DNA from: a virus
Virus record (IMG/VR): IMGVR_UViG_3300008448_008955
Location: 32,471 to 96,470 of that record
DNA length: 64,000 nucleotides
Direction: 5' to 3' (one strand)
Below are positions 1 to 8,631 of the stretch, in pieces (the first letter of the stretch is position 1; each line of letters begins with the position of its first letter). Position numbers and translations under genes: made by a program. The notes under the pieces are model-generated. The model had not been told where the DNA came from. It searched no databases and worked only from the letters and a program-made list of their open reading frames with translations.

Positions 1-1407
1 GGGCGTCGCAGGACGCTCTAACATCAAGCCCGGAACTTCGTTAAATGCTACACCTTTGAGAGGCTGACGTGCATCTCCTGCATCCGAGTACATGCTATGT
101 ACAGCGATACCAATATCACTGTTTCCAATGCGTTGCCCTAAGTTACTTCGAGCTGGAATTTTATACTCAATAGTGTTAGGTTGAAACACATAATTGCCTG
201 CGATTTCTGGGGGTGTGTTTGCGTACAGCAAATCACCTTTGACATAGCCACGGAAGTTGGGAGGTAAACTAGCTTCTAGTACAGGGAACAACTTTGTGTA
301 CAAGTTAATAATGCCAGTGCGATCGCCTTTTCTGGTGTTTTGAATCTGTGCCATCATTTGAGGACTAGTAGCAAGGCCATCGTAGCCCTTGGCTTCAAAT
401 CCTGATCCGTCAGTTAACACAAACTCGCCTGTGGAGGGTTTACGACCCCAGATTATAGCAGGCATACCGTCCCATTTGGCAGTGGTGGTTTTTGCAGGTG
501 ATTCAGTGGCATGCTTGACAATTTCTAGTGCTCGCTGAATGCCAGCTGTGCCTTCTCGAAATACCCAGTCTTCAAGATGTTCAATGCCCTTGGCACGGCC
601 ACCTACACTGGCCTGTTCAGCTTCCAGTATGGGTTGCATGCCTTGATTTACAATACGATCCCGCAGGCGTCCCAGGAATCCAGCATCGCTTTCCCGCACA
701 GATGTTTGAGGTTCTTTGAGACCTTGTTTGGCCAAATAGTCGCGGAAATCTCGAAGCATAGCATCACTGTCGGGGTTGTTGGCCAAGGCAGCGTAAATGC
801 TTTCCACACTCTTGAGATTGTTTCTGTTGTAACCTCGCCCTAGAACCCATTGAGCAAATTGATCAGGATTTGTGCTGATCACTTCATTGGTTGTTCGATT
901 GAGTACGCCGTTACTGCCTACTTTGAGTCCATGATGTTTGGCCATGCTGGACCATAGCACAGCACGGTTCATGCCTTTGTATTCGGTATTGTCTGCGCCA
1001 CCGTAGTAGAACTGTCCCCAATCCAAGTCGGGGAAGAACATAAAATCTGTTTGAACAAAACCACGATCTGGATCACCAGCAATGGGAGTTCGAAAATGCA
1101 CTTCTCCTGCCTTGCGAACATATTCGCGAGGATCTTGTCCTTGACTTTGCACAAACTGTGTGAGCGTGGCAGCAAGTTGATCCTTGGTAATTTTGTTGGC
1201 ATCCACACCAAGGTCGAGATCGCCCGAAGTAGGCTTGCGCCCGGTTGATCCTAGTTGACGTTCTTCAGGAAACTTTAAACCTGTGACTTGTTCAACCCAG
1301 GCAATGGTTGCAGGTACGTCAGCTTGGTTGATGCGTTGTGTCAGCGGCTCACCGTCTTTGCTCTTGAATACGTTACCACCTTCCAACAAAGTTTTCAATA
1401 ACTTCAT
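1..1407 (-). CDS. Nucleotidyltransferase/ligase-like phage protein (partial, C-terminus beyond window)
   Basis: Open from an ATG at 1407 to the window edge (469 codons seen). The ATG overlaps the stop of the upstream gene as ATGA. Two catalytic signatures are visible. Residues 53-66 carry a Pol-beta-type nucleotidyltransferase pattern (GS, nine residues, then DLDL; D63 and D65), with a possible third carboxylate at D121 in a hydrophobic strand. Residues 311-314 read KWDG, the KxDG motif I of covalent nucleotidyltransferases (DNA/RNA ligases, capping enzymes), followed by a KGDLLY segment near 390 that could match a ligase motif III strand. Activity is inferred from these motifs only. The family is probably one of the uncharacterised large proteins of T4-like environmental phages. 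Substrate unknown. Confidence 0.75.
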   Translation of the reverse strand, partial: MKLLKTLLEGGNVFKSKDGEPLTQRINQADVPATIAWVEQVTGLKFPEERQLGSTGRKPTSGDLDLGVDANKITKDQLAATLTQFVQSQGQDPREYVRKAGEVHFRTPIAGDPDRGFVQTDFMFFPDLDWGQFYYGGADNTEYKGMNRAVLWSSMAKHHGLKVGSNGVLNRTTNEVISTNPDQFAQWVLGRGYNRNNLKSVESIYAALANNPDSDAMLRDFRDYLAKQGLKEPQTSVRESDAGFLGRLRDRIVNQGMQPILEAEQASVGGRAKGIEHLEDWVFREGTAGIQRALEIVKHATESPAKTTTAKWDGMPAIIWGRKPSTGEFVLTDGSGFEAKGYDGLATSPQMMAQIQNTRKGDRTGIINLYTKLFPVLEASLPPNFRGYVKGDLLYANTPPEIAGNYVFQPNTIEYKIPARSNLGQRIGNSDIGIAVHSMYSDAGDARQPLKGVAFNEVPGLMLERPATP

Positions 1408-2138
1408 GGCTTGCCACCTGCCTGCTGTTGTAAACTCTGCATGGCTTGAGCATGCACAGGATCTTTGGCATTAAAGGGTTGTCCATTTACCAGCCAATTT
1501 CCACGTGTGTCTTGCGTGAGTTTTATCTGCCCTTTTTGTTGTGTTTGGCCGCCACTGCTACGGGGATCAAACTGTGAAATCTGTTTAGCAGGAGCAATGC
1601 CATCTCGAACAATGTCAGTCCAGGCAGCAGCCAGTTGTGGGGTGTTGTTGCCAGGCTTGACTGTGGCGTTCATTACAGCGTCAATGCCTTTGTCAATGGC
1701 TTCTTTTGCTGCATCGGCAGCCCCTTTAACTGTGGGGTCATCGCCTACTGAATTAGGCAAGCCAGCATAATCTGCGTTGGGCCCAATGGAATTGTTGACC
1801 AAAGTCACCAGCTGCGGTTTGATTGCGTTAAAGCTGGCTGGGCTCATTGCACTGAGATTGGTAGTTGGATTACCAGCTGCATCCTTGGTCCTGCTCATGA
1901 ACTCTTGCACAGCTTGAGCCCAAGCAGCTTGTAGTTGTGTGGCCAGTGGCCCTACCAGTGCTTGATTGGCCTTGAAGGCTGCCATCCTAGAATTGGCGCC
2001 AGAGCCAGCTGGATCAAAAGCAGGGCTACCGGTTTGGCTCTGTACAAACTTGTTGAATCCAGCCTTGGCAATGCCACTGGCTAGTGCACCAACAATTTCG
2101 TTAACTCTTTTTGGCTGAGTTATTTCAAAGATTTGCAT
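1404..2138 (-). CDS. Hypothetical protein, Ala/Gln-rich
   Basis: A 244-aa protein starting MQIFEITQPK. It is rich in Ala, Gln, Asn and Pro, has no transmembrane segment and has no catalytic motif I recognise. It overlaps the upstream 86-aa gene by 14 bases and the downstream nucleotidyltransferase-like gene by an ATGA, so the three are probably translated together. The low-complexity composition resembles T4-like virion-associated proteins, but that is only an impression. Function unknown. Confidence 0.8.
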   Translation of the reverse strand: MQIFEITQPKRVNEIVGALASGIAKAGFNKFVQSQTGSPAFDPAGSGANSRMAAFKANQALVGPLATQLQAAWAQAVQEFMSRTKDAAGNPTTNLSAMSPASFNAIKPQLVTLVNNSIGPNADYAGLPNSVGDDPTVKGAADAAKEAIDKGIDAVMNATVKPGNNTPQLAAAWTDIVRDGIAPAKQISQFDPRSSGGQTQQKGQIKLTQDTRGNWLVNGQPFNAKDPVHAQAMQSLQQQAGGKP

Positions 2139-2385
2139 CTGTTTTCCTTACGCTGCGATTGAATTTGCCAGCATCTTTTGTTCTTATTGCATTTAACAAT
2201 TTTCTTGTGAGATTTTCTGCTTGGTCAGCAGGAAACTCAGCTTCTATTTGTTCTACTAAGCGAATAGCAGAAGCGATCACGTTGCTGGCACGATTTTCAA
2301 TGATCAAGCGACGATCGCGCTGAGCATATTTTTTGTCGTACAAGCCATCTAATTCTTCTAAGATGCTGCGAGTTTTTTTCTGCAT
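2125..2385 (-). CDS. Small hypothetical protein, charged helical
   Basis: An 86-aa charged protein beginning MQKKTRSILEEL with predicted long amphipathic helices (IRLVEQIEAEF, ENLTRKLLNAI). It is the first gene of a three-gene minus-strand run and overlaps the next gene by 14 bases. It lies back to back with the fibre gene that starts at 2462. No family recognised; a structural adaptor or regulatory role cannot be distinguished. Confidence 0.75.
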   Translation of the reverse strand: MQKKTRSILEELDGLYDKKYAQRDRRLIIENRASNVIASAIRLVEQIEAEFPADQAENLTRKLLNAIRTKDAGKFNRSVRKTDANL

Positions 2386-2425
2386 TGTTTAGGACCTTTG
2401 GATTATTTAGCGGGTTTCCAGTTCT

Positions 2426-2433
2426 AATAAATA
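2426..2433 (+). promoter_or_regulatory. T4-type late promoter box
   Basis: AATAAATA, one base from the T4 late consensus TATAAATA. It lies 28 bases before the ATG at 2462, with a Shine-Dalgarno AAGGA at 2451-2455 between. This is a classical leader arrangement for the fibre gene. Confidence 0.6.
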
Positions 2434-2461
2434 TCTAAATGCGTATCGCAAAGGAAAACTT

Positions 2462-4333
2462 ATGACCAGTCAGATCAACCCAACAGCAATCAATGATCAA
2501 TATCCTGTGGCTGCCCAGCCCAACAATACCCAAGGATTCAGAGATAATTTCGCCGGCACTAAAACTAATTTTGAATATGCCGCAGAAGAAATCACAGAGC
2601 TTCAAACCAAATCAATTTTAAACGCTGCCTTGGACAATGGATCTTCTCTGAGTACACAAAACAACATGTTGGGTGCGCCTTTGATTGGCGCTAAGATACG
2701 TAATTTTAGTGCTGATTCAGTGAACATTGCAACCACTTCGGGCCCAATTATATTAGATTATAGTCAAGGACATTATCAGCGTATTGCAACCACAGGCAAC
2801 ATTAACTTAGGCTTTAGTAACTTTGCGCCTTCAGGTAGTTTTAGCAGCATACGAGTACAGGTCATTGTTGATGCTGTTGGCCGTACCATGGCTCTTAGCC
2901 CTTACGTAACGCTAGGCACAGACGGCATTCAGGGCTATGCCAGTGGTACTATTACTTTTGCCGAAGCAGGCACTTATCAATTTGGGTTTACAACATCTGA
3001 CTCAGGCGCCACTATCACAATTCAGGATTTAAATCGCCCATTGAGTGATTACACCAATCCTGTGACAATTGCCAGCACCGAGCCTAGTATCAGCATTACC
3101 TCAGGTGCGCTGGTAGTTGCTGGCGGTGTTGGCGTTGCTGGTAATCTTTATGTGGACGGCAACATTGTTGGAAACTTTGTAGCCACCACTCAAACATTTG
3201 CCGGTAACTTAACTGGTGGAAATCTATTGACCAGTGGCATAATGAGTGCCACAGGCAATGTCTCTGGCGGTAACATTAGAACCACAGGGCAAGTTTCAGC
3301 CACAGGCAACGTTACTGGAGCTTATATCATCGGTGATGGTAGTCAATTGACCAATATCACTGTGTCCGGTGGATCAGCCATTGTCAACGGAACCAGTAAT
3401 GTAAGAGCAATTGCCAACAGTAATATCACTATTGGAATTGGCGGATCAAACGTTGCTGTATGGGCCAACACAGGTGGTTTTGTAACTGGTTTAATCAGCG
3501 CCACAGGTAACATCACTGGCGGCAACCTTAGGACTGCTGGACAAGTTTCAGCCACAGGCAACATCACTGGCGGTAACATTCTAGCAGGTTCGGGAGTTGG
3601 AGTTGGCGGCGATGTTGGAGTTGGCGGCATTATATTTGCAAATGGCAACATCAACACCAACACCTCATTCAACGCTGTTGGCAATATTGTTGGTTCTTAT
3701 TTCATTGGCAACGGAGCATTTTTATCAGGCCTGTCTAGTACTTCAAGAATCACAGCAGGTACCACAGAATTGGGCGTTTCTACCCCAAGTGGTAATATTC
3801 AGGCAACCGTTGGAGGCACAGCAAACATAGCCGTAATTTCCACGCAAGGTATAGATATCACTGGAAACGTAACAGCCTCTGCTAACTTAGAAGGTGTTGG
3901 TGTCAGTGTCACTGGCAACGTCACTGGTGGCAATCTACGCAGCAACGGTTTGATCAGTGCTGCTGGTAACATCACTGGCGGTAACATTGCAGGTACTGGC
4001 AATGTATCGTTGGTTGGCAACGTGATTGCTGGAAACTTGACCACTGGTGCACAAATGGTTGCACTTGGCAACGTCACTGGCGGTAACATTGTTACCAACG
4101 GTCAGGTGCGCTCTTTCAACGGTACTGCTGTTTCAGCAGGAGGCACAGCTGGAGCAGGATACGTATTTTCAACTACTGCAAACTTTGGTGTATTCTTTGG
4201 ATCAGGTGCACCAACATTGGCCGCAGCCAAAGGATCATTGTACCTACGCAGTGACGGTACTACCACCAACGATCGCATGTACGTAAACACCAATGGCTCT
4301 ACTACCTGGACCGCAGTAATTACTGCAAGTTAA
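2462..4333 (+). CDS. Repeat-rich fibre-like structural protein
   Basis: A 623-aa protein with a non-repeat N-terminal part (about residues 1-230). From about residue 235 to 560 it carries many degenerate copies of a GNxTGGNL/I unit separated by ATGN and TTGQVS segments, a pattern typical of beta-helical or trimeric phage fibres. The last 60 residues (KGSLYLRSDG, NTNGSTTW) look like a small fibre-tip domain. It has an upstream late box and Shine-Dalgarno sequence and a terminator just past its stop. It overlaps the minus-strand radical SAM gene tail to tail by 14 bases. The role in host attachment is inferred from architecture. The attachment N-terminus may bind baseplate or another fibre. Confidence 0.8.
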   Translation: MTSQINPTAINDQYPVAAQPNNTQGFRDNFAGTKTNFEYAAEEITELQTKSILNAALDNGSSLSTQNNMLGAPLIGAKIRNFSADSVNIATTSGPIILDYSQGHYQRIATTGNINLGFSNFAPSGSFSSIRVQVIVDAVGRTMALSPYVTLGTDGIQGYASGTITFAEAGTYQFGFTTSDSGATITIQDLNRPLSDYTNPVTIASTEPSISITSGALVVAGGVGVAGNLYVDGNIVGNFVATTQTFAGNLTGGNLLTSGIMSATGNVSGGNIRTTGQVSATGNVTGAYIIGDGSQLTNITVSGGSAIVNGTSNVRAIANSNITIGIGGSNVAVWANTGGFVTGLISATGNITGGNLRTAGQVSATGNITGGNILAGSGVGVGGDVGVGGIIFANGNINTNTSFNAVGNIVGSYFIGNGAFLSGLSSTSRITAGTTELGVSTPSGNIQATVGGTANIAVISTQGIDITGNVTASANLEGVGVSVTGNVTGGNLRSNGLISAAGNITGGNIAGTGNVSLVGNVIAGNLTTGAQMVALGNVTGGNIVTNGQVRSFNGTAVSAGGTAGAGYVFSTTANFGVFFGSGAPTLAAAKGSLYLRSDGTTTNDRMYVNTNGSTTWTAVITAS

Positions 4334-5510
4334 TCAATTCCCAAAATTCAGGGAAAGTACTAGCTAGATCTTGTTGTCGCAACAGATCTAGCTTTTTTGT
4401 TGACTCAAGAAATTTGTCCCACTGCTGTGGCTGATTTTCCAAAGGCATGTCCATGAAATCCATGATGCTAGTGATTTGCCAGTTGGGCTGTTGTGATTCA
4501 AGTTGACTACGTATTGTTTGTTTGACTGTGTCTGGCAGTGCTCGAACATTGAGATAGTGTGGATGATGCACCATGTTAAAAAACACAGGAATTTCTCGAT
4601 CGCAGAAATACTGTTGTATTTGCATCACGTATAAAATGTTCAAAGCACACACTGTAACACAGATGTGCATTTTAATGTTGGGGCTGGTTCTGACCAACTG
4701 TCGATAACGCAATACGTTCTTTTCAACTGTGCTCCACGTTTCACCATATCGAATATAATCAAAGTGTGGTCCAATACCATCTATGCTAATATCAATGTTT
4801 ACTGATTTAAACTGTTTGATGATATCAATGTACTCAGGATTCCAAATGGTACCATTGGTATTGATATGCAACCCTTGATCTCGGCATCGACCGCTGTCAA
4901 CACTCTGTTGCAAAATATGAAATACTTTGTCCAACAACATAGGCTCAGCACCGTAGATGTCATAGTACTCTACATCAGTGAACCAGGTTGCTAGATCTGT
5001 CCATAGCTGTGTGTTTTCGTCGCTGTAGCTGCTGCGAATTCTGCCCCAGGAAGCTAGATATTTCTTATAGTCTGGTTCCCATTTTTGAGCTTCAATTTCC
5101 CAGTAGTCGCGATACCATTTGCTAGAAACCTCAGGCCAGCATGTTCTGCAGGCTAAATTGCAGGTGTTACCAGGTTTAAGGTCCACCAGTTGTGGCTTGT
5201 GACCTGTGATCACTAGATCTTTAAATTGTTCATTGGCCACTTGTCTGCGGCTGCTTCTTCCTGCTGCTTCTTCATTCCAGCAAGCACTGCAATTTGGATG
5301 TTGGATCCCTTGTTCTAGATCTCGCTTTATCTCATAGCGTGTAGAACTGTTCCAAGCCTGTTCCATAGTATGTGTATCAAGAAAAATTTCCTGACCTTCT
5401 GGGTCTCGTAGATAAGTTTGACTGTGACAACACAGCAGGCACCGTCCTGAATTGTGTAATGCAATCCCAGAATCTGCCCAAACACAATATAAACCTTTGT
5501 CTTTTTCCAT
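4320..5510 (-). CDS. Radical SAM protein (twitch/SPASM-like)
   Basis: A 396-aa protein. The radical SAM [4Fe-4S] motif CxxxCxxC is present as C117, C121, C124 (CNLACRTC). N-terminal cysteines at 24, 27-28 and 74, 77 could bind an auxiliary cluster, as in twitch/SPASM-type enzymes. Later strands (INTNGT, IDISIDG) match the TIM-barrel core of the family. Such proteins reductively cleave S-adenosylmethionine to start radical chemistry on peptides, nucleotides or other substrates; the substrate here is not visible. One of three such genes in the window. It is convergent with the fibre gene and divergent from an oxygenase-like gene. Confidence 0.88.
   Translation of the reverse strand: MEKDKGLYCVWADSGIALHNSGRCLLCCHSQTYLRDPEGQEIFLDTHTMEQAWNSSTRYEIKRDLEQGIQHPNCSACWNEEAAGRSSRRQVANEQFKDLVITGHKPQLVDLKPGNTCNLACRTCWPEVSSKWYRDYWEIEAQKWEPDYKKYLASWGRIRSSYSDENTQLWTDLATWFTDVEYYDIYGAEPMLLDKVFHILQQSVDSGRCRDQGLHINTNGTIWNPEYIDIIKQFKSVNIDISIDGIGPHFDYIRYGETWSTVEKNVLRYRQLVRTSPNIKMHICVTVCALNILYVMQIQQYFCDREIPVFFNMVHHPHYLNVRALPDTVKQTIRSQLESQQPNWQITSIMDFMDMPLENQPQQWDKFLESTKKLDLLRQQDLASTFPEFWELINLQ
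4363..4398 (+). terminator. Intrinsic terminator of the fibre gene
   Basis: GCTAGATCT (4363-4371) pairs with AGATCTAGC (4384-4392), with extra TGTTG/CAACA pairing in the loop, followed by six T. It is oriented for the plus-strand fibre gene and lies inside the 3' end of the opposing radical SAM gene. Confidence 0.8.
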
Positions 5511-5528
5511 GATGTCCTTTGATTAAAC

Positions 5529-5536
5529 CTTAAATA
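5529..5536 (+). promoter_or_regulatory. Late-type box CTTAAATA
   Basis: CTTAAATA eight bases before the ATG at 5545, with no Shine-Dalgarno sequence between. It fits the set of near-leaderless late boxes in this window, though its first bases are the weakest match. Confidence 0.4.
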
Positions 5537-5544
5537 TGTATGAT

Positions 5545-6195
5545 ATGTCAGAACTTACTACAATTTTTACTCCCATTAGATATCTGGTCAGCAAACTGCA
5601 TTTAAAAATGCCCTGGACCTACGAAGAAGTCGTTGCTGAACTTGAAACAGAAGATTGGAAGCCGCATGGAGAAGTTGCTCCTGTAGGGCACAATCCATGG
5701 CCTGGAATGCGTTACAAAGTTCTACGCCCTCGTGAAGAAAACAAAAAGCTAGTAGCAATCAGCAGATATTTTAACAGTCTCAAATTCAAACAACAAGTAG
5801 TTGACTGGATGTATGACAATTATCCAGGCACCGACGTGGCCTGGGGCATGGACCGTGACACCATGTTTCGACAAAGTCAAACGCACATTGAGTTTACTCG
5901 TGACATGCCAGGCTTTGTCAACGCACTACACACAGACTATCGCAAACTGATTGCCACTGGCATGGTCTACTTCAGCAATCACGACACTGAAGATCTCAGC
6001 AGTTATTTCTACAAATCAGAAAACCGAGATGAACCTGTGCGTATGACCACTGAGTTTGGCGACGGTTGGTGGCACCAAAATGGTAATTACACCTGGCACG
6101 AAGGATGGAATCGTACTGATCAGGTGCGCTACAGTGGACTTCTAGGGCTTACTATATACACCAGCGACGCACCTGTTTGGCCAGGGCAGAATTAA
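5545..6195 (+). CDS. 2OG-Fe(II) oxygenase-like protein
   Basis: A 216-aa protein. From the ATG at 5545, H129-x-D131 (LHTDY), H185 (WHEG) and R195-x-S197 (RYS) reproduce the HxD...H...RxS metal and 2-oxoglutarate binding pattern of the 2OG-Fe(II) dioxygenase superfamily, including the usual spacing of about ten residues between the distal His and Arg. An in-frame ATG at 5536 overlaps the TAAATA box, so I prefer 5545. Such phage enzymes often hydroxylate proteins or modified bases; the substrate is unknown here. The 3' end overlaps the helicase gene by four bases. Confidence 0.65.
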   Translation: MSELTTIFTPIRYLVSKLHLKMPWTYEEVVAELETEDWKPHGEVAPVGHNPWPGMRYKVLRPREENKKLVAISRYFNSLKFKQQVVDWMYDNYPGTDVAWGMDRDTMFRQSQTHIEFTRDMPGFVNALHTDYRKLIATGMVYFSNHDTEDLSSYFYKSENRDEPVRMTTEFGDGWWHQNGNYTWHEGWNRTDQVRYSGLLGLTIYTSDAPVWPGQN

Positions 6196-7646
6196 CCTGT
6201 TTTTATCTGTCCCAGTAACTGTTTGAGTTTGGCTGTTTGTACATCAGCGGTTACTTTAGGAACGTCACTTGAGTGAACCATTGGTTTTTCCCATGCGTGT
6301 GTGCCTGTGGGTTTCTCCCACTTAGTTGGCGAATCTTCCGATGGCGCTACTGTGCTTTTGGCCTTGATTGAATCCATGATACTGGGCTTTACTCCACCAC
6401 GGAAATTGTCTTGTTCGTCGCCGCCTGCATCGGTAATACGCATAGTGTTAATATCGTATTCAAGATCGATTTTCTGTCCTACACCTGTTGAACTACGACT
6501 TTTCATACATTGAATCTGATACTTGCCTCGCTCTTTCATAGCCCGGCTCGTGAAAATACCAAATACATTGTCCGCTGTATTGATCTTACTAATACCACCA
6601 CTAATATGACTGTGATCAAATTCAATCTCCTCCACAGCTGATCGATTCAATTGCGATGCGGTCACAAGCAATATGCCCAGTTCTTTGGCCAAGTTACGCA
6701 GTTCTTCACTCACATACTTGTCTTTGACAAACAGATCGTTGGGACTGACTTTGGCGCTGACAGGCATCAACAAGTCCAAATAGTCAACCATCATGAAGTC
6801 AACTCGGTGTCCTGTTTTGATTTGATATTCTTTTAAGAATGCACGAATGTCATTGATGTTGCTTTGTGCTGGCAATGCTTTGACTTGATAGCTACCTGCC
6901 TTCTTGCCTACCATTTTGACTTTAAGGGCTGCTGTTGATTTGTCTCGACGAATATCTTTAGTTGACATATCTGTCAACATAGCTGCCGTACGCAGACCAG
7001 TGAGTTCCTCACTGAGTTCTAGCGAAACATAAACACCATGCAAGCCCTGTTGTACCCAGTTCAGTGCAATGTTCATCATCACAAGACTCTTGCCTGATCC
7101 TGAGCCACCTGCAAAGATGTTGAGTTCGCCGCGACTAAACCCACCATACAGCAGTCTATCCACTTGTGGCCAACCTGTTGATACTTGTCCGCCTGCATCA
7201 AAGTACTTGGTAAACATACCCTCAGGATCGGCCCAAAAATCTGTGCCAAGATCCTTGGTTAAAGAAATTTGTACTGCATCTTTAATCAATTTTTCTACAG
7301 GCTCAAACTCACCTTTTTCCAACAGATCTGCACTTTTAAGAATTGCACGTTCAAGTTCTTGGCGCTTGGTAAACGCTTCAAACTCAGTCATAAACCAATC
7401 ATAGTGTCCTTCATTCAAGTCAGGCACTGATTGTAATTTAATTCCTGTGGCCGCTGTGATCTGTGCACGATCAGGCAACGTGCTGTATTTGGCACTGTGT
7501 TCTTTGATAAACTCCGCTGCTCGGCGTATGCTTTTATCAAAGTTGTCTGGGTTATAAATGTTCTGCACACGCACATAGCTCTGTGCATCTTCCAACATCA
7601 TTTCCAGGAACAGGCGCTGTACGTCAACTCCGTAGTCTTTTAACAA
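6192..7646 (-). CDS. 41: Replicative DNA helicase (DnaB/gp41-like)
   Basis: A 484-aa protein. Walker A is GGSGSGKS at 180-187 and Walker B MMVDYLDLL at about 285-293, with a RecA-like core and an N-terminal helical domain (1-130), as in T4 gp41. It unwinds DNA ahead of the leading-strand polymerase and works with the primase encoded immediately upstream; the two genes overlap by 23 bases. The most upstream plausible start is a TTG at 7646, preceded by AAGGAAG at a good distance. The first internal ATG is 15 residues in and would cut a conserved helix. Normal length for the family. Confidence 0.95.
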   Translation of the reverse strand: MLKDYGVDVQRLFLEMMLEDAQSYVRVQNIYNPDNFDKSIRRAAEFIKEHSAKYSTLPDRAQITAATGIKLQSVPDLNEGHYDWFMTEFEAFTKRQELERAILKSADLLEKGEFEPVEKLIKDAVQISLTKDLGTDFWADPEGMFTKYFDAGGQVSTGWPQVDRLLYGGFSRGELNIFAGGSGSGKSLVMMNIALNWVQQGLHGVYVSLELSEELTGLRTAAMLTDMSTKDIRRDKSTAALKVKMVGKKAGSYQVKALPAQSNINDIRAFLKEYQIKTGHRVDFMMVDYLDLLMPVSAKVSPNDLFVKDKYVSEELRNLAKELGILLVTASQLNRSAVEEIEFDHSHISGGISKINTADNVFGIFTSRAMKERGKYQIQCMKSRSSTGVGQKIDLEYDINTMRITDAGGDEQDNFRGGVKPSIMDSIKAKSTVAPSEDSPTKWEKPTGTHAWEKPMVHSSDVPKVTADVQTAKLKQLLGQIKTG

Positions 7647-8607
7647 GTTGTTTCTTCCTTAATTCTATTTTGATTCTGCTGGTTTCTCTAGCTTGAAGTA
7701 TAGTTAGCAAAGTTCCAAGTCGTCCATACTTCTTTACTGCATCATTTACATCTTTGCAATCTTCCCAGTTGGGTATGCTTACTGCCCAGCCCAGTTCTAC
7801 GGCGCGGTCAATCAAGTCCAACCCTGCTTGGTCTTGGTCGGGCACCACAGTGATTTCTCGTCCTAGACCACGGATCATTCTAGCCTGTGCATCACTGATT
7901 TCATTGTGCATGACTGCTAGGCCGCCAATACTGAGTGCATCAAATATGCCTTCGGTCACAATCACATGTTGCCAGTCTGGATGCTGTAAGTCAGTGCCGA
8001 ACACATACCCTGGCTGCACATCAGAAATAAATTTAGGAATCTTGTTGTCAATAAATCTTGAAGTGTAGCCTACAATTTTGTTTTCGTGTGTGAACGGCAC
8101 AATTACACAAGGTCTGGTCCAGTGAACTCCATCGGTGCGGATAGGAGTCATCATGGGAAAGTCTTCAGGTACACGTCGATCACGAATGTAGTCCCAGTAC
8201 CTAGGATGTTCCTGTGTGATCAATTCACTGCCCGGTGGCAGCTCACGTTCTTCAAAATCAATGCCTTGTAATACACTGAACACACGTTGTCGGTCTTCTA
8301 CAATGCCGTAGATACTACGATGGCGTAAACTTTCCAAGTTAGCCAGTTCAATATCTCGTTCAGGCACACCCAGCCAACTCAAGAGCCTACGGGCCTTGAA
8401 GCTCACAGAGCGGCCAAGGATAAAGCTGGCGGTGTAGCCGCAATTGAAACAGTGATAGCTCCAGCCTTGTTCGTTTGTTTTGATTCCGCCTCGTTGACGT
8501 CGGTCTGGGCTGTTGCCGTTGTGATGACAACATGGAGCGTTGAAACTGACCCACCCACTGGGACTGGCTTTGCGTTTTGCAGGTAGGTATTGAACAATAT
8601 CAAGCAT
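7624..8607 (-). CDS. 61: DNA primase (gp61-like)
   Basis: A 327-aa protein. The N-terminal zinc-binding domain uses C26/C27 with adjacent histidines and C53, C56 (CFNC). The TOPRIM catalytic core shows VTEGIFDALS (E219) and VPDQDQAG (D257, D259). It makes RNA primers for lagging-strand synthesis together with the gp41-like helicase encoded just downstream. A perfect TATAAT lies six bases before the ATG with no Shine-Dalgarno sequence, suggesting a leaderless early transcript. Length and domain order match T4-type primases. Confidence 0.95.
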   Translation of the reverse strand: MLDIVQYLPAKRKASPSGWVSFNAPCCHHNGNSPDRRQRGGIKTNEQGWSYHCFNCGYTASFILGRSVSFKARRLLSWLGVPERDIELANLESLRHRSIYGIVEDRQRVFSVLQGIDFEERELPPGSELITQEHPRYWDYIRDRRVPEDFPMMTPIRTDGVHWTRPCVIVPFTHENKIVGYTSRFIDNKIPKFISDVQPGYVFGTDLQHPDWQHVIVTEGIFDALSIGGLAVMHNEISDAQARMIRGLGREITVVPDQDQAGLDLIDRAVELGWAVSIPNWEDCKDVNDAVKKYGRLGTLLTILQARETSRIKIELRKKQLVKRLRS

Positions 8608-8613
8608 CTGCTT

Positions 8614-8619
8614 ATTATA
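8614..8619 (-). promoter_or_regulatory. Sigma70-type -10 of the primase-helicase operon
   Basis: TATAAT with an extended TGC just upstream, six bases from the primase ATG. Flanking CTGCT and AGCAG form an inverted repeat around it. The -35 at 17 bases (TGTACC) is weak, so recognition would lean on the extended -10. Confidence 0.55.
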
Positions 8620-8631
8620 GCAGAGTTTGTA

